A stretch of DNA of 64,000 nucleotides, taken from contig NZ_BAAAWU010000001.1 of the NCBI RefSeq assembly GCF_039535235.1, positions 2,604,001 to 2,668,000 on the forward strand. The letters run 5' to 3'. The notes under the pieces were generated by a model. The model was given only the letters and a program-made list of their open reading frames with translations, did not search any database and was not told the origin of the DNA. Positions 10,768 to 18,642 of the stretch are shown here, in pieces (position 1 is the stretch's first letter; the number at the start of each line of letters is the position of its first letter). The DNA is from Streptomyces roseoviridis (lineage in GTDB: Bacteria > Actinomycetota > Actinomycetes > Streptomycetales > Streptomycetaceae). The translations under genes and the position numbers were made by a program.

Positions 10768-13146
10768 TCAGCCCTTGTTGCGCTCGGCGCCCTTCGCGGG
10801 CTCCGCCTTCTTGAATCCGATGTCCTGGTAGCGCGGGGCGGCGAAGCCCCAGGCGCCCGCGTTCAGCACGTCCGGCTTGACCGCCACCAGCTGGGGGCGC
10901 TGGTAGAGGGGGATGGAGCCGGCCGCGGCCCAGATCCGGGCGTCGGCCTGGCGGACGAGCTCGCGGGCCTCCTCCTCGTCGAGGGTGGCCGCCGCCTGGT
11001 CGAAGAGCTGGTCGATGCGGTCGGTGCCGACCCGGGCGTAGTTCTGCTCCACCAGCAGCGAGCCGTCGGAGGCCGGCTCGGGCTTGGCGAAGATCGGCCG
11101 GGCGTCGGTCGCCGGGAAGGCGGTCGCGGGCCAGGAGTACAGGGCGAGGTCGTAGTCGCCGGAGGCGACGTGGTCCTTGAAGAAGCTCTCGTCGGAGACC
11201 TTGGTGATCTCGGTGCGGATGCCGATGGCGTCGAGCATCCGGACGATCCGGTCGCCGACCGCCCGCAGCGACTCCGAGCCCGGCCCCGAGGGCAGGACGA
11301 AACGGAGGCTGAGCGGCTTGCCGTCCTTGCCGAGGGTCCGCGCGGCCGCCGCGTCCACCGCCGCCGGGGCGGCGGTGCCGCGCGGGGCGTAGGCACCGGC
11401 GACCGGCCTGGCCGGCGGCTTGCCCTCGGCCTTGGCACCGGCGTCCGTGTCGAGGGCCGCGGCCTGGCGGAGCAGGGCGGCGCCCTGGAGGGCGGCGACG
11501 GGGGCCGGGGCGAGGATGTTGGTGCCGTTCTCGGGTCCGCCCGCGCCGATCAGCGGGGCGGCGGGGCGCTCGCCGGGCTTGTCGTCCCCGACGATGTAGA
11601 GGCCGTCGTCGGAGGCGGCGTCCGTCTCCTTCTCCCCGGCGTCCCGGCCCGCGTCCTTCTCGCCCGCGTCCTTCTTCTCGGCGTCCTTCTTCTCCGCGGT
11701 CTTCTCGGCCTCGCTGCCCGCCTTCTTCACGGCCGGCGGCTTCTTCAGCGCCCCGCCCGGCACCCAGCCCGCGTCGGCGAGGAGGGCCCGCGCCTCCTCG
11801 GTGTCCTGGTCGCCGAGCGCGTCGCTGCTGTCGGCGTACGCGGGCTGCCCGGCGAGCGCGAGGTGGCTGCCCGGGGGCTTGGCGGGCAGCCCGAGCGGCT
11901 TGAGTACGGTTTCGGCCAGCTCCTGGCGGTCGATCGCTCGGGCCACGGCCCGGCGCACCCGCTCGTCGGCGAGCGGCCCGGACTCCCCGTTGAGGGAGAG
12001 CTGGGTGTAGGCGGGCTCCAGGGACTTGCGGACCACGAAGCCGGCGAGGCCCTTCTGCTCGGCCGCGTAGCGGGCGACGGCCTGCTGGTTCCGCTCGCGC
12101 GCCGCCCGGACCTCCTCGGCCTTCTCCTCGTCGGAGCCGTACGCGAGCGCCCAGGACTTCAGGGCGGCGGCGGGGGTGATCCCGGAGCCGGGCCCGTGGG
12201 CGAGGGCCTGCGCGCCGTTCCGTCCGGCGCGGGCGTCCCGTACGGCGAGGGCGATCCGGTCGGCGGTGGACCGGTCGATCTCGGCCAGGTCCAGCTTGTC
12301 GGCGGCGAGGGCGGCGGTCCGCTCGGTGCGGGGCACGGCGGTCAGGACGAGGGAGTCGAGCTTGGCGGCCTGGCCCCACCAGCGCGGGTTGCGGGCGAGC
12401 GTGACGCTGCCGTCCTTGCGGTCGACCGCCTTCAGCAGGAACGGTCCTGCGGTGGACTTGAGGGTGGTGCGCGCGCCGTCGTTGAAGGTGTTGGGGGAGC
12501 CCATCACCTCCTTCGGGTAGAGCGGGGTGAACAGCGCGCGCCAGTCGGCGTAGGGCTTGCCGAAGGTGACCCGTACCTCCAGGTCGTTCTTGCCCCGCTC
12601 GATCTTCTCGATCCGCTCGTAGCCGGCGTTGCGGGCAGTCCAGTACGCCGTGTCCCGGCCACTCAGGGCACGCCACTGGGCGACGAAGTCGGGGGCGCCG
12701 ATCTCGCGCCCGTCGCTCCAGACGGCCTGCTGGTGGAGCTTGTAGAGGACGACCTGCTTCGGCTCGGTCTCGATGACCTCGGCGGACTCCAGGTAGTCGG
12801 GGTTGAGCCGGGGCCGGCCGCGCTCGTCGAGGGTGTGCAGCGCGGGCAGCACGGCTCCGGCGATGCGGGCGGTGGCGCCGTCGGCGTCGGCCTGGAAGGC
12901 GTTGAGGGTGGTGGGCAGGGCGTCGACGGCCCAGCGCAGGGTTCCGCCGTCGGCGACCTTGTCGCGGGGGGCCGGTGCGTTGTCCTGGGCGGCGGTCGGC
13001 GGCTCGTCGCCGCTGTCGCCGGAGCTGCATCCGGCGAGCACGGCGAGGGCGAGGACCGCGCTGCCGAGGGTCGCGACGGAGCGGAGCGTGCGGGAGCGGG
13101 GGCTCCTGGAGCATGTCCTCCCGCGTGGGGCGCCGACCTGGGACAT
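10768..13146 (-). CDS. ABC transporter family substrate-binding lipoprotein with charged insert
   Basis: Exported family-5 binding protein of 792 aa. That is some 200-250 residues longer than typical family members. The signal peptide ends in the lipobox LAVLAGCSS (Cys near residue 40), after an unusually long Arg/Ser-rich start; a later start is possible. Family-5 blocks include TLRWAVDALPTTLNAF and RRAVARAIDRQELAETVL. Between about residues 463 and 505 there is a low-complexity Lys/Glu/Asp/Ala run built from repeats of EKKDA and GEKDAG. No permease or ATPase adjoins it, so it may serve a transporter encoded elsewhere or act as a sensor. Substrate unknown. Confidence 0.88.
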   Translation of the reverse strand: MSQVGAPRGRTCSRSPRSRTLRSVATLGSAVLALAVLAGCSSGDSGDEPPTAAQDNAPAPRDKVADGGTLRWAVDALPTTLNAFQADADGATARIAGAVLPALHTLDERGRPRLNPDYLESAEVIETEPKQVVLYKLHQQAVWSDGREIGAPDFVAQWRALSGRDTAYWTARNAGYERIEKIERGKNDLEVRVTFGKPYADWRALFTPLYPKEVMGSPNTFNDGARTTLKSTAGPFLLKAVDRKDGSVTLARNPRWWGQAAKLDSLVLTAVPRTERTAALAADKLDLAEIDRSTADRIALAVRDARAGRNGAQALAHGPGSGITPAAALKSWALAYGSDEEKAEEVRAARERNQQAVARYAAEQKGLAGFVVRKSLEPAYTQLSLNGESGPLADERVRRAVARAIDRQELAETVLKPLGLPAKPPGSHLALAGQPAYADSSDALGDQDTEEARALLADAGWVPGGALKKPPAVKKAGSEAEKTAEKKDAEKKDAGEKDAGRDAGEKETDAASDDGLYIVGDDKPGERPAAPLIGAGGPENGTNILAPAPVAALQGAALLRQAAALDTDAGAKAEGKPPARPVAGAYAPRGTAAPAAVDAAAARTLGKDGKPLSLRFVLPSGPGSESLRAVGDRIVRMLDAIGIRTEITKVSDESFFKDHVASGDYDLALYSWPATAFPATDARPIFAKPEPASDGSLLVEQNYARVGTDRIDQLFDQAAATLDEEEARELVRQADARIWAAAGSIPLYQRPQLVAVKPDVLNAGAWGFAAPRYQDIGFKKAEPAKGAERNKG

Positions 13147-13442
13147 GACTTGTACCCCTTCGTCCAGTTTCGTGCCATTTGGAGATGATCACACCTATTG
13201 CTCATACACTGAAAAGGACGGAGCGGATCCGACGGCGGCGACACGACGGCACGGACGGCGATCCCCACCCGTGCGGCCCAATCGCCCGGCGCCGGGGCGC
13301 TCCGGACGAGTGGATTCAGGTGCACACGGCTTCACAAGCGGGATGTGACGCGCGACACTCCCCGAAGGTCTCCCTCAGGTCGACCGGGGGCACCCACCAG
13401 CGCGTGTTCGCCACCCCCGCACTCGCGGAAGTGAGGGCAACC

Positions 13443-13673
13443 ATGTCCGTTCAGGACGATCTGGCGGCCGTCAAGCGCCGCCTGCACGACCTCGAGCACA
13501 CGGTCGAGCAGCTGGAACGCCGCGTCGCGGCGGAGCGGGCCGCGCCCACGGGGCGGCCGGCCGCCATCCGGCCGGAGCACGTCGTGACCATCCCCGACGC
13601 CCCGTACGACAGCGGAATGTGGACCGACTCCGACGACGAGGGCCTGGGAGCACGCGACCGCCACGCGCCGTAG
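13443..13673 (+). CDS. Small coiled-coil protein of unknown function
   Basis: A 76-aa cytoplasmic protein starting MSVQDDLAAVKRRLHDLEHT. Residues about 5-45 form a heptad-like helix (LAAVKRRLHDLEHTVEQLERRV), followed by a Pro/Ala linker and an acidic tail (WTDSDDEG). The ATG at 13443 was chosen because the upstream frame is non-coding in character and GAAGTGAGGG lies before it. It is 34 bp upstream of the succinate dehydrogenase membrane subunit and may be co-transcribed with it. No known domain recognised. Confidence 0.65.
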   Translation: MSVQDDLAAVKRRLHDLEHTVEQLERRVAAERAAPTGRPAAIRPEHVVTIPDAPYDSGMWTDSDDEGLGARDRHAP

Positions 13674-13707
13674 GCGCCCACCGGCAAACGGCAGAGGAGG
13701 CCCCCCG

Positions 13708-14529
13708 TTGGCCACAGGAACCGAACCCTCCGAACGGTCGACGGGGGTGCGCTCCCCGGGGCGCGCCTCCGTCGCCGCCCGCCATCTGCGCACCGACCGC
13801 TGGTGGCTGGCACCCGCCGCCACCGCCGCCGGACTGCTCGCCTTCGTCGCCTACTCGACCTGGCGGGCCTTCGCGAACGCCCACTACTACGCCGCGCCCT
13901 ACGTCTCGCCGTTCTATTCGCCGTGCCTCGCCGAGAACTGCGTGCCCATGCGCGGCGGCCCGAACTGGGCGCTGTTCGGCAGCTGGTGGGGCCTGTCCCC
14001 CGCCCTGCTGATCCTGGTCTTCCCGCTCGGCTTCCGGCTGACCTGCTACTACTACCGCAAGGCCTACTACCGGGGCTTCTGGGCCTCCCCGCCCGCCTGC
14101 GCGGTCGCCGAACCCCACCGCGCGTACAGCGGCGAGACCCGCTTCCCGCTGATCCTGCAGAACGTCCACCGGTACTTCTTCTACCTGGCCCTGCCGGTCG
14201 CCGGAGTCCTCACGTACGACACCGCGCTGGCCTTCCGGGACGCCTCCTACGCGTGGGGGCACGCCGGGCTCGGGACGGTGGTGTTCCTCGTCAACATCGT
14301 GCTGATCTGGGCGTACACCCTGTCCTGCCACTCCTGCCGGCACGTGGTCGGGGGCCGGCTGCGGCACTTCTCGAAGCATCCGGTGCGCTACCGGCTGTGG
14401 ACCTGGGCGGGGCACCTCAACCGGCGTCACATGCTGCTCGCCTGGGCCTCCCTGATCAGCGTCGCGCTCTGCGACCTGTACGTGTACCTGCTCGCCACCG
14501 GCGCCTTCGACGACCCGAGGTTCTTCTGA
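13708..14529 (+). CDS. Succinate dehydrogenase/fumarate reductase membrane subunit (cytochrome b type)
   Basis: Integral membrane anchor of 273 aa. The start is a TTG at 13708, supported by AGGAGG 10 bases upstream. About five membrane segments are visible (e.g. WWLAPAATAAGLLAFVAYST and LSPALLILVFPLGFRLTCYY). Several His residues in or near helices (QNVHRYFFYL, LSCHSCRHV, GHLNRRHMLL) are candidate heme or quinone ligands. It is followed at 1 bp by the flavoprotein gene, then by the iron-sulfur gene, so it completes a three-subunit SdhCAB/FrdCAB complex coupling succinate or fumarate chemistry to the quinone pool. Confidence 0.85.
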   Translation: MATGTEPSERSTGVRSPGRASVAARHLRTDRWWLAPAATAAGLLAFVAYSTWRAFANAHYYAAPYVSPFYSPCLAENCVPMRGGPNWALFGSWWGLSPALLILVFPLGFRLTCYYYRKAYYRGFWASPPACAVAEPHRAYSGETRFPLILQNVHRYFFYLALPVAGVLTYDTALAFRDASYAWGHAGLGTVVFLVNIVLIWAYTLSCHSCRHVVGGRLRHFSKHPVRYRLWTWAGHLNRRHMLLAWASLISVALCDLYVYLLATGAFDDPRFF

Positions 14530-14530
14530 G

Positions 14531-16453
14531 ATGACCGACACGGAACGGCAGCAGTGGGACGTGATCGTGGTCGGCGCCGGAGGCGCCGGGCTGCGGGCGG
14601 CGATCGAGGCGCGGGCCCGGGGCGCCCGTACCGCCGTCCTCTGCAAGTCCCTGTTCGGCAAGGCGCACACCGTGATGGCCGAGGGCGGCATCGCCGCCGC
14701 CATGGCCAACGCCAACCCGCACGACACCTGGCAGACCCACTTCCGCGACACCCTGCGCGGCGGGAAGTTCCTCAACCAGTGGCGGATGGCCGAACTGCAC
14801 GCCCGGGAGGCCCCCGAGCGGGTGTGGGAGCTGGAGACCTGGGGCGCGCTCTTCGACCGCACGCCCGACGGACGGATCTCCCAGCGCAACTTCGGCGGTC
14901 ACGAGTACCCGCGGCTCGCGCACGTCGGTGACCGGACCGGCCTCGAACTGATCCGCACCCTGCAGCAGAAGATCGTCTCCCTCCAGCAGGAGGACTTCCG
15001 CACGACCGGTGACCACGAGAGCGGTCTCAGGGTCTTCCAGGAGTGCACGGTCACCCGGATCCTCAAGGACGGCTTCGGGAGGGTCGCGGGGGTCTTCTGC
15101 TACGAGCGGGAGTCCGGGCGCTTCTTCGTCCTCCAGGCGCCCGCGGTGATCCTCGCGACCGGCGGCATCGGCAAGTCCTTCAAGGTCACCTCCAACTCCT
15201 GGGAGTACACGGGCGACGGCCACGCGCTGGCCCTGCTCGCCGGGGCGCCGCTGGTGAACATGGAGTTCGTGCAGTTCCATCCGACCGGGATGGTCTGGCC
15301 GCCGTCGGTGAAGGGCATCCTCGTCACCGAGTCGGTGCGCGGCGACGGCGGGGTGCTGCGCAACTCCGAGGGCAGGCGCTTCATGTTCGACTACGTGCCC
15401 GAGGTCTTCAAGGAGAAGTACGCGCAGTCGGAGGAGGAGGCCGACCGCTGGTACGACGACCCGGACGCGGGCCGCCGCCCGCCCGAGCTGCTGCCCCGCG
15501 ACGAGGTGGCCCGGGCGATCAACGCGGAGGTCAAGGCGGGCCGCGGCTCCCCGCACGGCGGGGTCTACCTCGACGTGTCGACCCGGATGCCCGCCGAGGT
15601 GATCCGGCGCCGCCTGCCGTCCATGTACCACCAGTTCAAGGAGCTGGCGGACGTCGACATCACGGCGGAGGCGATGGAGGTCGGACCGACCTGCCACTAC
15701 GTGATGGGCGGTGTCTCCGTCGACTCCGAGACGGCGGCCACCGTCGGTGTCCCGGGGCTCTTCGCGGCCGGTGAGGTCGCCGGCGGCATGCACGGCTCGA
15801 ACCGGCTCGGCGGCAACTCCCTGTCCGACCTGCTGGTCTTCGGGCGCAGGGCCGGACTGCACGCCGCCGGGTACGCGGCGGGAGCGGCCCGGTCGGAGCC
15901 CGGCGAGGAGGCGGTGGCGGCGGCGCGGGCGGAGGCGCTGGCCCCCTTCGACGGCGAGGCGTCCGGGGCCGCCGCCGAGAACCCGTACACGCTGCACCAG
16001 GAACTCCAGCAGACGATGAACGACCTGGTCGGGATCATCCGGCGGGAGAGCGAGATGGCCGAGGCCCTGGAGCGGATCGCGCGGCTGCGCGAGCGGGCGC
16101 GGCGGCTCGCCGTCGAGGGTCACCGGCAGTTCAACCCGGGCTGGCACCTGGCCCTGGACCTGCGCAACATGCTCCTGGTCGGCGAGTGCGTGGCCCGGGC
16201 GGCCCTTGCGCGGACGGAGAGCCGAGGCGGGCACACCCGGGAGGACCGCCCCCGGATGGAGCGCGCCTGGCGGTCGGTGAACCTGCTGTGCCGGACCGTC
16301 GACGAGGGGGGAAGCGGCGGCGGGGTGCGGCTGGAGCGGGTGCGCACCGAGCCGGTCCGCGCCGATCTGCTCGCCCTGTTCGAGAGGGAGGAGCTGGCGA
16401 AGTACCTGTCCGAGGAGGAGCTGGACGCGGCGGAAGCGGGGCTGGAGTCATGA
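14531..16453 (+). CDS. sdhA: Succinate dehydrogenase/fumarate reductase flavoprotein subunit
   Basis: Catalytic flavoprotein of 640 aa. The N-terminal dinucleotide-binding motif is VIVVGAGGAGLRAAIEA. GKAHTVMAEGG contains the His expected to carry FAD covalently. Active-site and capping-domain signatures include FVQFHPTGMVWP, GSPHGGVYLDVSTRMP, and HGSNRLGGNSLSDLLVFGRRAG near the C-terminal FAD site. Catalyses succinate/fumarate interconversion at the membrane. It overlaps the iron-sulfur gene by ATGA. The gene order (membrane anchor, flavoprotein, iron-sulfur) and long C-terminal region fit the actinobacterial fumarate-reductase-like type rather than the E. coli SdhCDAB type. Confidence 0.95.
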   Translation: MTDTERQQWDVIVVGAGGAGLRAAIEARARGARTAVLCKSLFGKAHTVMAEGGIAAAMANANPHDTWQTHFRDTLRGGKFLNQWRMAELHAREAPERVWELETWGALFDRTPDGRISQRNFGGHEYPRLAHVGDRTGLELIRTLQQKIVSLQQEDFRTTGDHESGLRVFQECTVTRILKDGFGRVAGVFCYERESGRFFVLQAPAVILATGGIGKSFKVTSNSWEYTGDGHALALLAGAPLVNMEFVQFHPTGMVWPPSVKGILVTESVRGDGGVLRNSEGRRFMFDYVPEVFKEKYAQSEEEADRWYDDPDAGRRPPELLPRDEVARAINAEVKAGRGSPHGGVYLDVSTRMPAEVIRRRLPSMYHQFKELADVDITAEAMEVGPTCHYVMGGVSVDSETAATVGVPGLFAAGEVAGGMHGSNRLGGNSLSDLLVFGRRAGLHAAGYAAGAARSEPGEEAVAAARAEALAPFDGEASGAAAENPYTLHQELQQTMNDLVGIIRRESEMAEALERIARLRERARRLAVEGHRQFNPGWHLALDLRNMLLVGECVARAALARTESRGGHTREDRPRMERAWRSVNLLCRTVDEGGSGGGVRLERVRTEPVRADLLALFEREELAKYLSEEELDAAEAGLES

Positions 16454-17220
16454 GTACGTACGAGGCGCGGTTCCGCATCTGGCGGGGCGACGCCGGCGGC
16501 GGGGAACTGACCGACTACACGGTCGAGGTGAACGACGGCGAGGTGGTCCTCGACATCGTCCACCGCCTCCAGGCCACCCAGGCGCCGGACCTGGCCGTGC
16601 GCTGGAACTGCAAGGCCGGCAAGTGCGGGTCCTGCTCGGCCGAGATCAACGGACGCCCGCGGCTGCTGTGCATGACCCGGATGTCGGTCTTCGGGCGGGA
16701 CGAGACGGTCACCGTGACCCCCATGCGGGCCTTCCCGGTGATCCGCGACCTGGTGACGGACGTGTCCTTCAACTACGCGAAGGCGCGCGAGATCCCGGCC
16801 TTCGTGCCGCCCGCCGGGCTGGCCCCGGGCGACTACCGGATGCGGCAGGAGGACGTCGACCGCTCGCAGGAGTTCCGCAAGTGCATCGAGTGCTTCCTGT
16901 GCCAGAACACCTGCCACGTGGTCCGTGACCACGAGGAGAACAAGGACGTCTTCGCCGGTCCGCGCTTCCTCATGCGGATCGCCGAGCTGGACATGCACCC
17001 GCTCGACGCCGCCGAGGAGGTTGGTCTCGACCGCAGCCGCACCGCCCAGGACGAGCACGGCCTCGGCTACTGCAACATCACCAAGTGCTGCACGGAGGTG
17101 TGCCCGGAGGACATCAAGATCACGGACAACGCCCTGATCCCGATGAAGGAGCGGGTCGTGGACCGGAAGTACGACCCGGTGGTGTGGCTGGGCGACCGGA
17201 TCCGGCGGCGCCGGTCGTAG
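16450..17220 (+). CDS. sdhB: Succinate dehydrogenase/fumarate reductase iron-sulfur subunit
   Basis: Electron-transfer subunit of 256 aa. The start at ATG 16450 overlaps the flavoprotein stop by 4 bp. Cys motifs for three clusters are visible: NCKAGKCGSCSAEINGRPRL followed by LLC for [2Fe-2S], CIECFLCQNTCHV, and CNITKCCTEVCPE for the [4Fe-4S] and [3Fe-4S] clusters. It passes electrons from FAD to the quinone site of the membrane subunit encoded upstream. It ends the operon; the next gene is convergent 21 bp away. Confidence 0.95.
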   Translation: MSTYEARFRIWRGDAGGGELTDYTVEVNDGEVVLDIVHRLQATQAPDLAVRWNCKAGKCGSCSAEINGRPRLLCMTRMSVFGRDETVTVTPMRAFPVIRDLVTDVSFNYAKAREIPAFVPPAGLAPGDYRMRQEDVDRSQEFRKCIECFLCQNTCHVVRDHEENKDVFAGPRFLMRIAELDMHPLDAAEEVGLDRSRTAQDEHGLGYCNITKCCTEVCPEDIKITDNALIPMKERVVDRKYDPVVWLGDRIRRRRS

Positions 17221-17241
17221 CCCCGCGGACGGCCGCCCCGG

Positions 17242-18264
17242 TCAGTGCCAGCCCTCCCGGTAGGCCGCCCAGTCGCCCTCCTCGGCCGCGAAGTCGACGT
17301 ACAGCGCCAGTCCGAAGCGCTCCCGGCCGGGGTCGGTCCGCCCGAGACCCAGCCGGGCGCCCCGGACGGCGGCGGCCACGGTCTCGGCGTTCTCGTGGTG
17401 GCCGAGGTCGTCCTCGTGGAAGAACGGCAGTCCCATGAGCAGGTCCGTCCCCTCGGGGGTCACCTCCAGGGCGAGGCTGGTCTGCTGGGCGACATAGCCG
17501 CCGTACAGGCCCTCCAGCGGCATCCAGGTGTCGTACGACATGACGGCTATCTGGTCGACGCGGCGGGCGACCTGGCCGAAGAACTCCTGCGACCACCACT
17601 TCTCGCTGCCGCCGGTGACCACGCCGAGGGCGGTGTGGGCGGCCGGCAGCGGGTCTATCTGGTGCGCGGCGACCGACAGCGGGGCCCTGCGCGCCCGGGT
17701 GAGCGCGCCGAGGTCGTCGAGCAGGGACAGATAGTGCCGGTCGTCGGAGTGCAGCGGCTCCAGGTCGAAGTGGACGTCCTCGAAACCGGCGTCGAGGATC
17801 TGGCGCGCCGAAGCCACCACGGCGGCCCGCGATCCCGCGTCCTCCAGGCGCAAACCTTCGGGGCCCTCACTGGCGAGGACGTCGCCCAGCCAGGCGTGCA
17901 CGCGTATGCCCGGCATCGTGCGGTGGACGCCGTCGACGAGCCAGCGGGCCCGGGGGTAGCGGTCGGCGGGCAGGGTGCCGTCGTGCTCCAGCGGACCGGC
18001 GTGCACGTACAGGTCGCGGATGCCCGTGCCCTTGATCCGCGCGGCGAAGGCCGTCAGGTCGGCGTCCTTCTTCCGGCCGTCGACCCAGGCGTGCCCGAGC
18101 CAGATCGCGTCCTTGCCGCGCGTCTTCGTGCCCTCGCGCAGCTCACCGGTGTAGTTGAGCCGCAGCGCCGTGCCCGCGGCGAGCACCGGCACCACGAGCA
18201 GCAGGACGAGCCCGAGGGCGAGCGGACGTCCTCGCCGCCACATGCTCTTCCACCGTGCCTTCAC
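17242..18264 (-). CDS. Exported TIM-barrel protein, glycoside-hydrolase-like
   Basis: A 340-aa protein with an N-terminal membrane or signal segment (RGRPLALGLVLLLVVPVLAA) and an extracytoplasmic domain. Segments such as GIRDLYVHAGPLEHDG, GIRVHAWLGDV, FEDVHFDLEPLHSDD and QIAVMSYDTWMPLEGLYGG read like successive strands of a GH18-type barrel; HFDLEP is at the place of the DxxDxDxE active-site strand but is not the canonical motif. It probably acts on or binds an envelope or extracellular glycan, but neither the substrate nor catalysis can be stated. It converges on the sdh operon. Confidence 0.75.
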   Translation of the reverse strand: MKARWKSMWRRGRPLALGLVLLLVVPVLAAGTALRLNYTGELREGTKTRGKDAIWLGHAWVDGRKKDADLTAFAARIKGTGIRDLYVHAGPLEHDGTLPADRYPRARWLVDGVHRTMPGIRVHAWLGDVLASEGPEGLRLEDAGSRAAVVASARQILDAGFEDVHFDLEPLHSDDRHYLSLLDDLGALTRARRAPLSVAAHQIDPLPAAHTALGVVTGGSEKWWSQEFFGQVARRVDQIAVMSYDTWMPLEGLYGGYVAQQTSLALEVTPEGTDLLMGLPFFHEDDLGHHENAETVAAAVRGARLGLGRTDPGRERFGLALYVDFAAEEGDWAAYREGWH

Positions 18265-18642
18265 CCGGGCCCCCCGAGGGTCGTCCTGTCACTGGAACCA
18301 CCGTAGCGGCGGCTACCGACAGTGACGCGGGCCTGTGGAGAATGGTTTCCGCACCGGCGGCCGTCGGACCGTGGGAGCCCGGTACCGCCCGTACGGCCGG
18401 TCCGTCCGGCTCTCCGGTCCTCCGGCTCTCCGGCTCTCCGGTCCTCCGTCCTTCGGCTCTCCCCGCCTTCCGGCCCCTCTCACCCTCCGGCTCTCCCCGC
18501 CTTCCGGCTCCTCCCGCCTTCGGTTCTCCCCGCCCTCCGGCCCTTCCCGCACGTCCGGGCCGGTTCCGGTCGCGTGGCCCTTCCCGCCCGTCCGGCCCGG
18601 CCCCGGTCGCGCGGTCACCGCCCCGGACATAGCCTCGCTGTC
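18265..18642. other. Intergenic region with pyrimidine-rich repeats
   Basis: A 378-bp gap between divergent genes. It should contain both promoters. Most of it (about 18408-18600) is an imperfect CCGGCTCTC-type repeat described separately, so the promoters are probably near its ends. No gene is supported; the long open frame across it on the plus strand is a 5' extension of the TPM-domain gene that lacks coding character. Confidence 0.55.
18408..18556. repeat. Imperfect short tandem repeats CCGGCTCTC/CCGGTCCTC
   Basis: The plus strand is pyrimidine-rich and built of 8-9-bp units such as CCGGCTCTC, CCGGTCCTC and CGCCTTC, repeated many times with drift. The strong strand asymmetry and repetition upstream of the TPM-domain gene are unusual for an intergenic region. 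Confidence 0.7.

Noticed and set aside
13179..13442. Upstream extension of the small coiled-coil protein
   Set aside because: The extra N-terminal residues are of non-coding composition and overlap the region where promoters should lie; the ATG at 13443 has a better ribosome-binding context.
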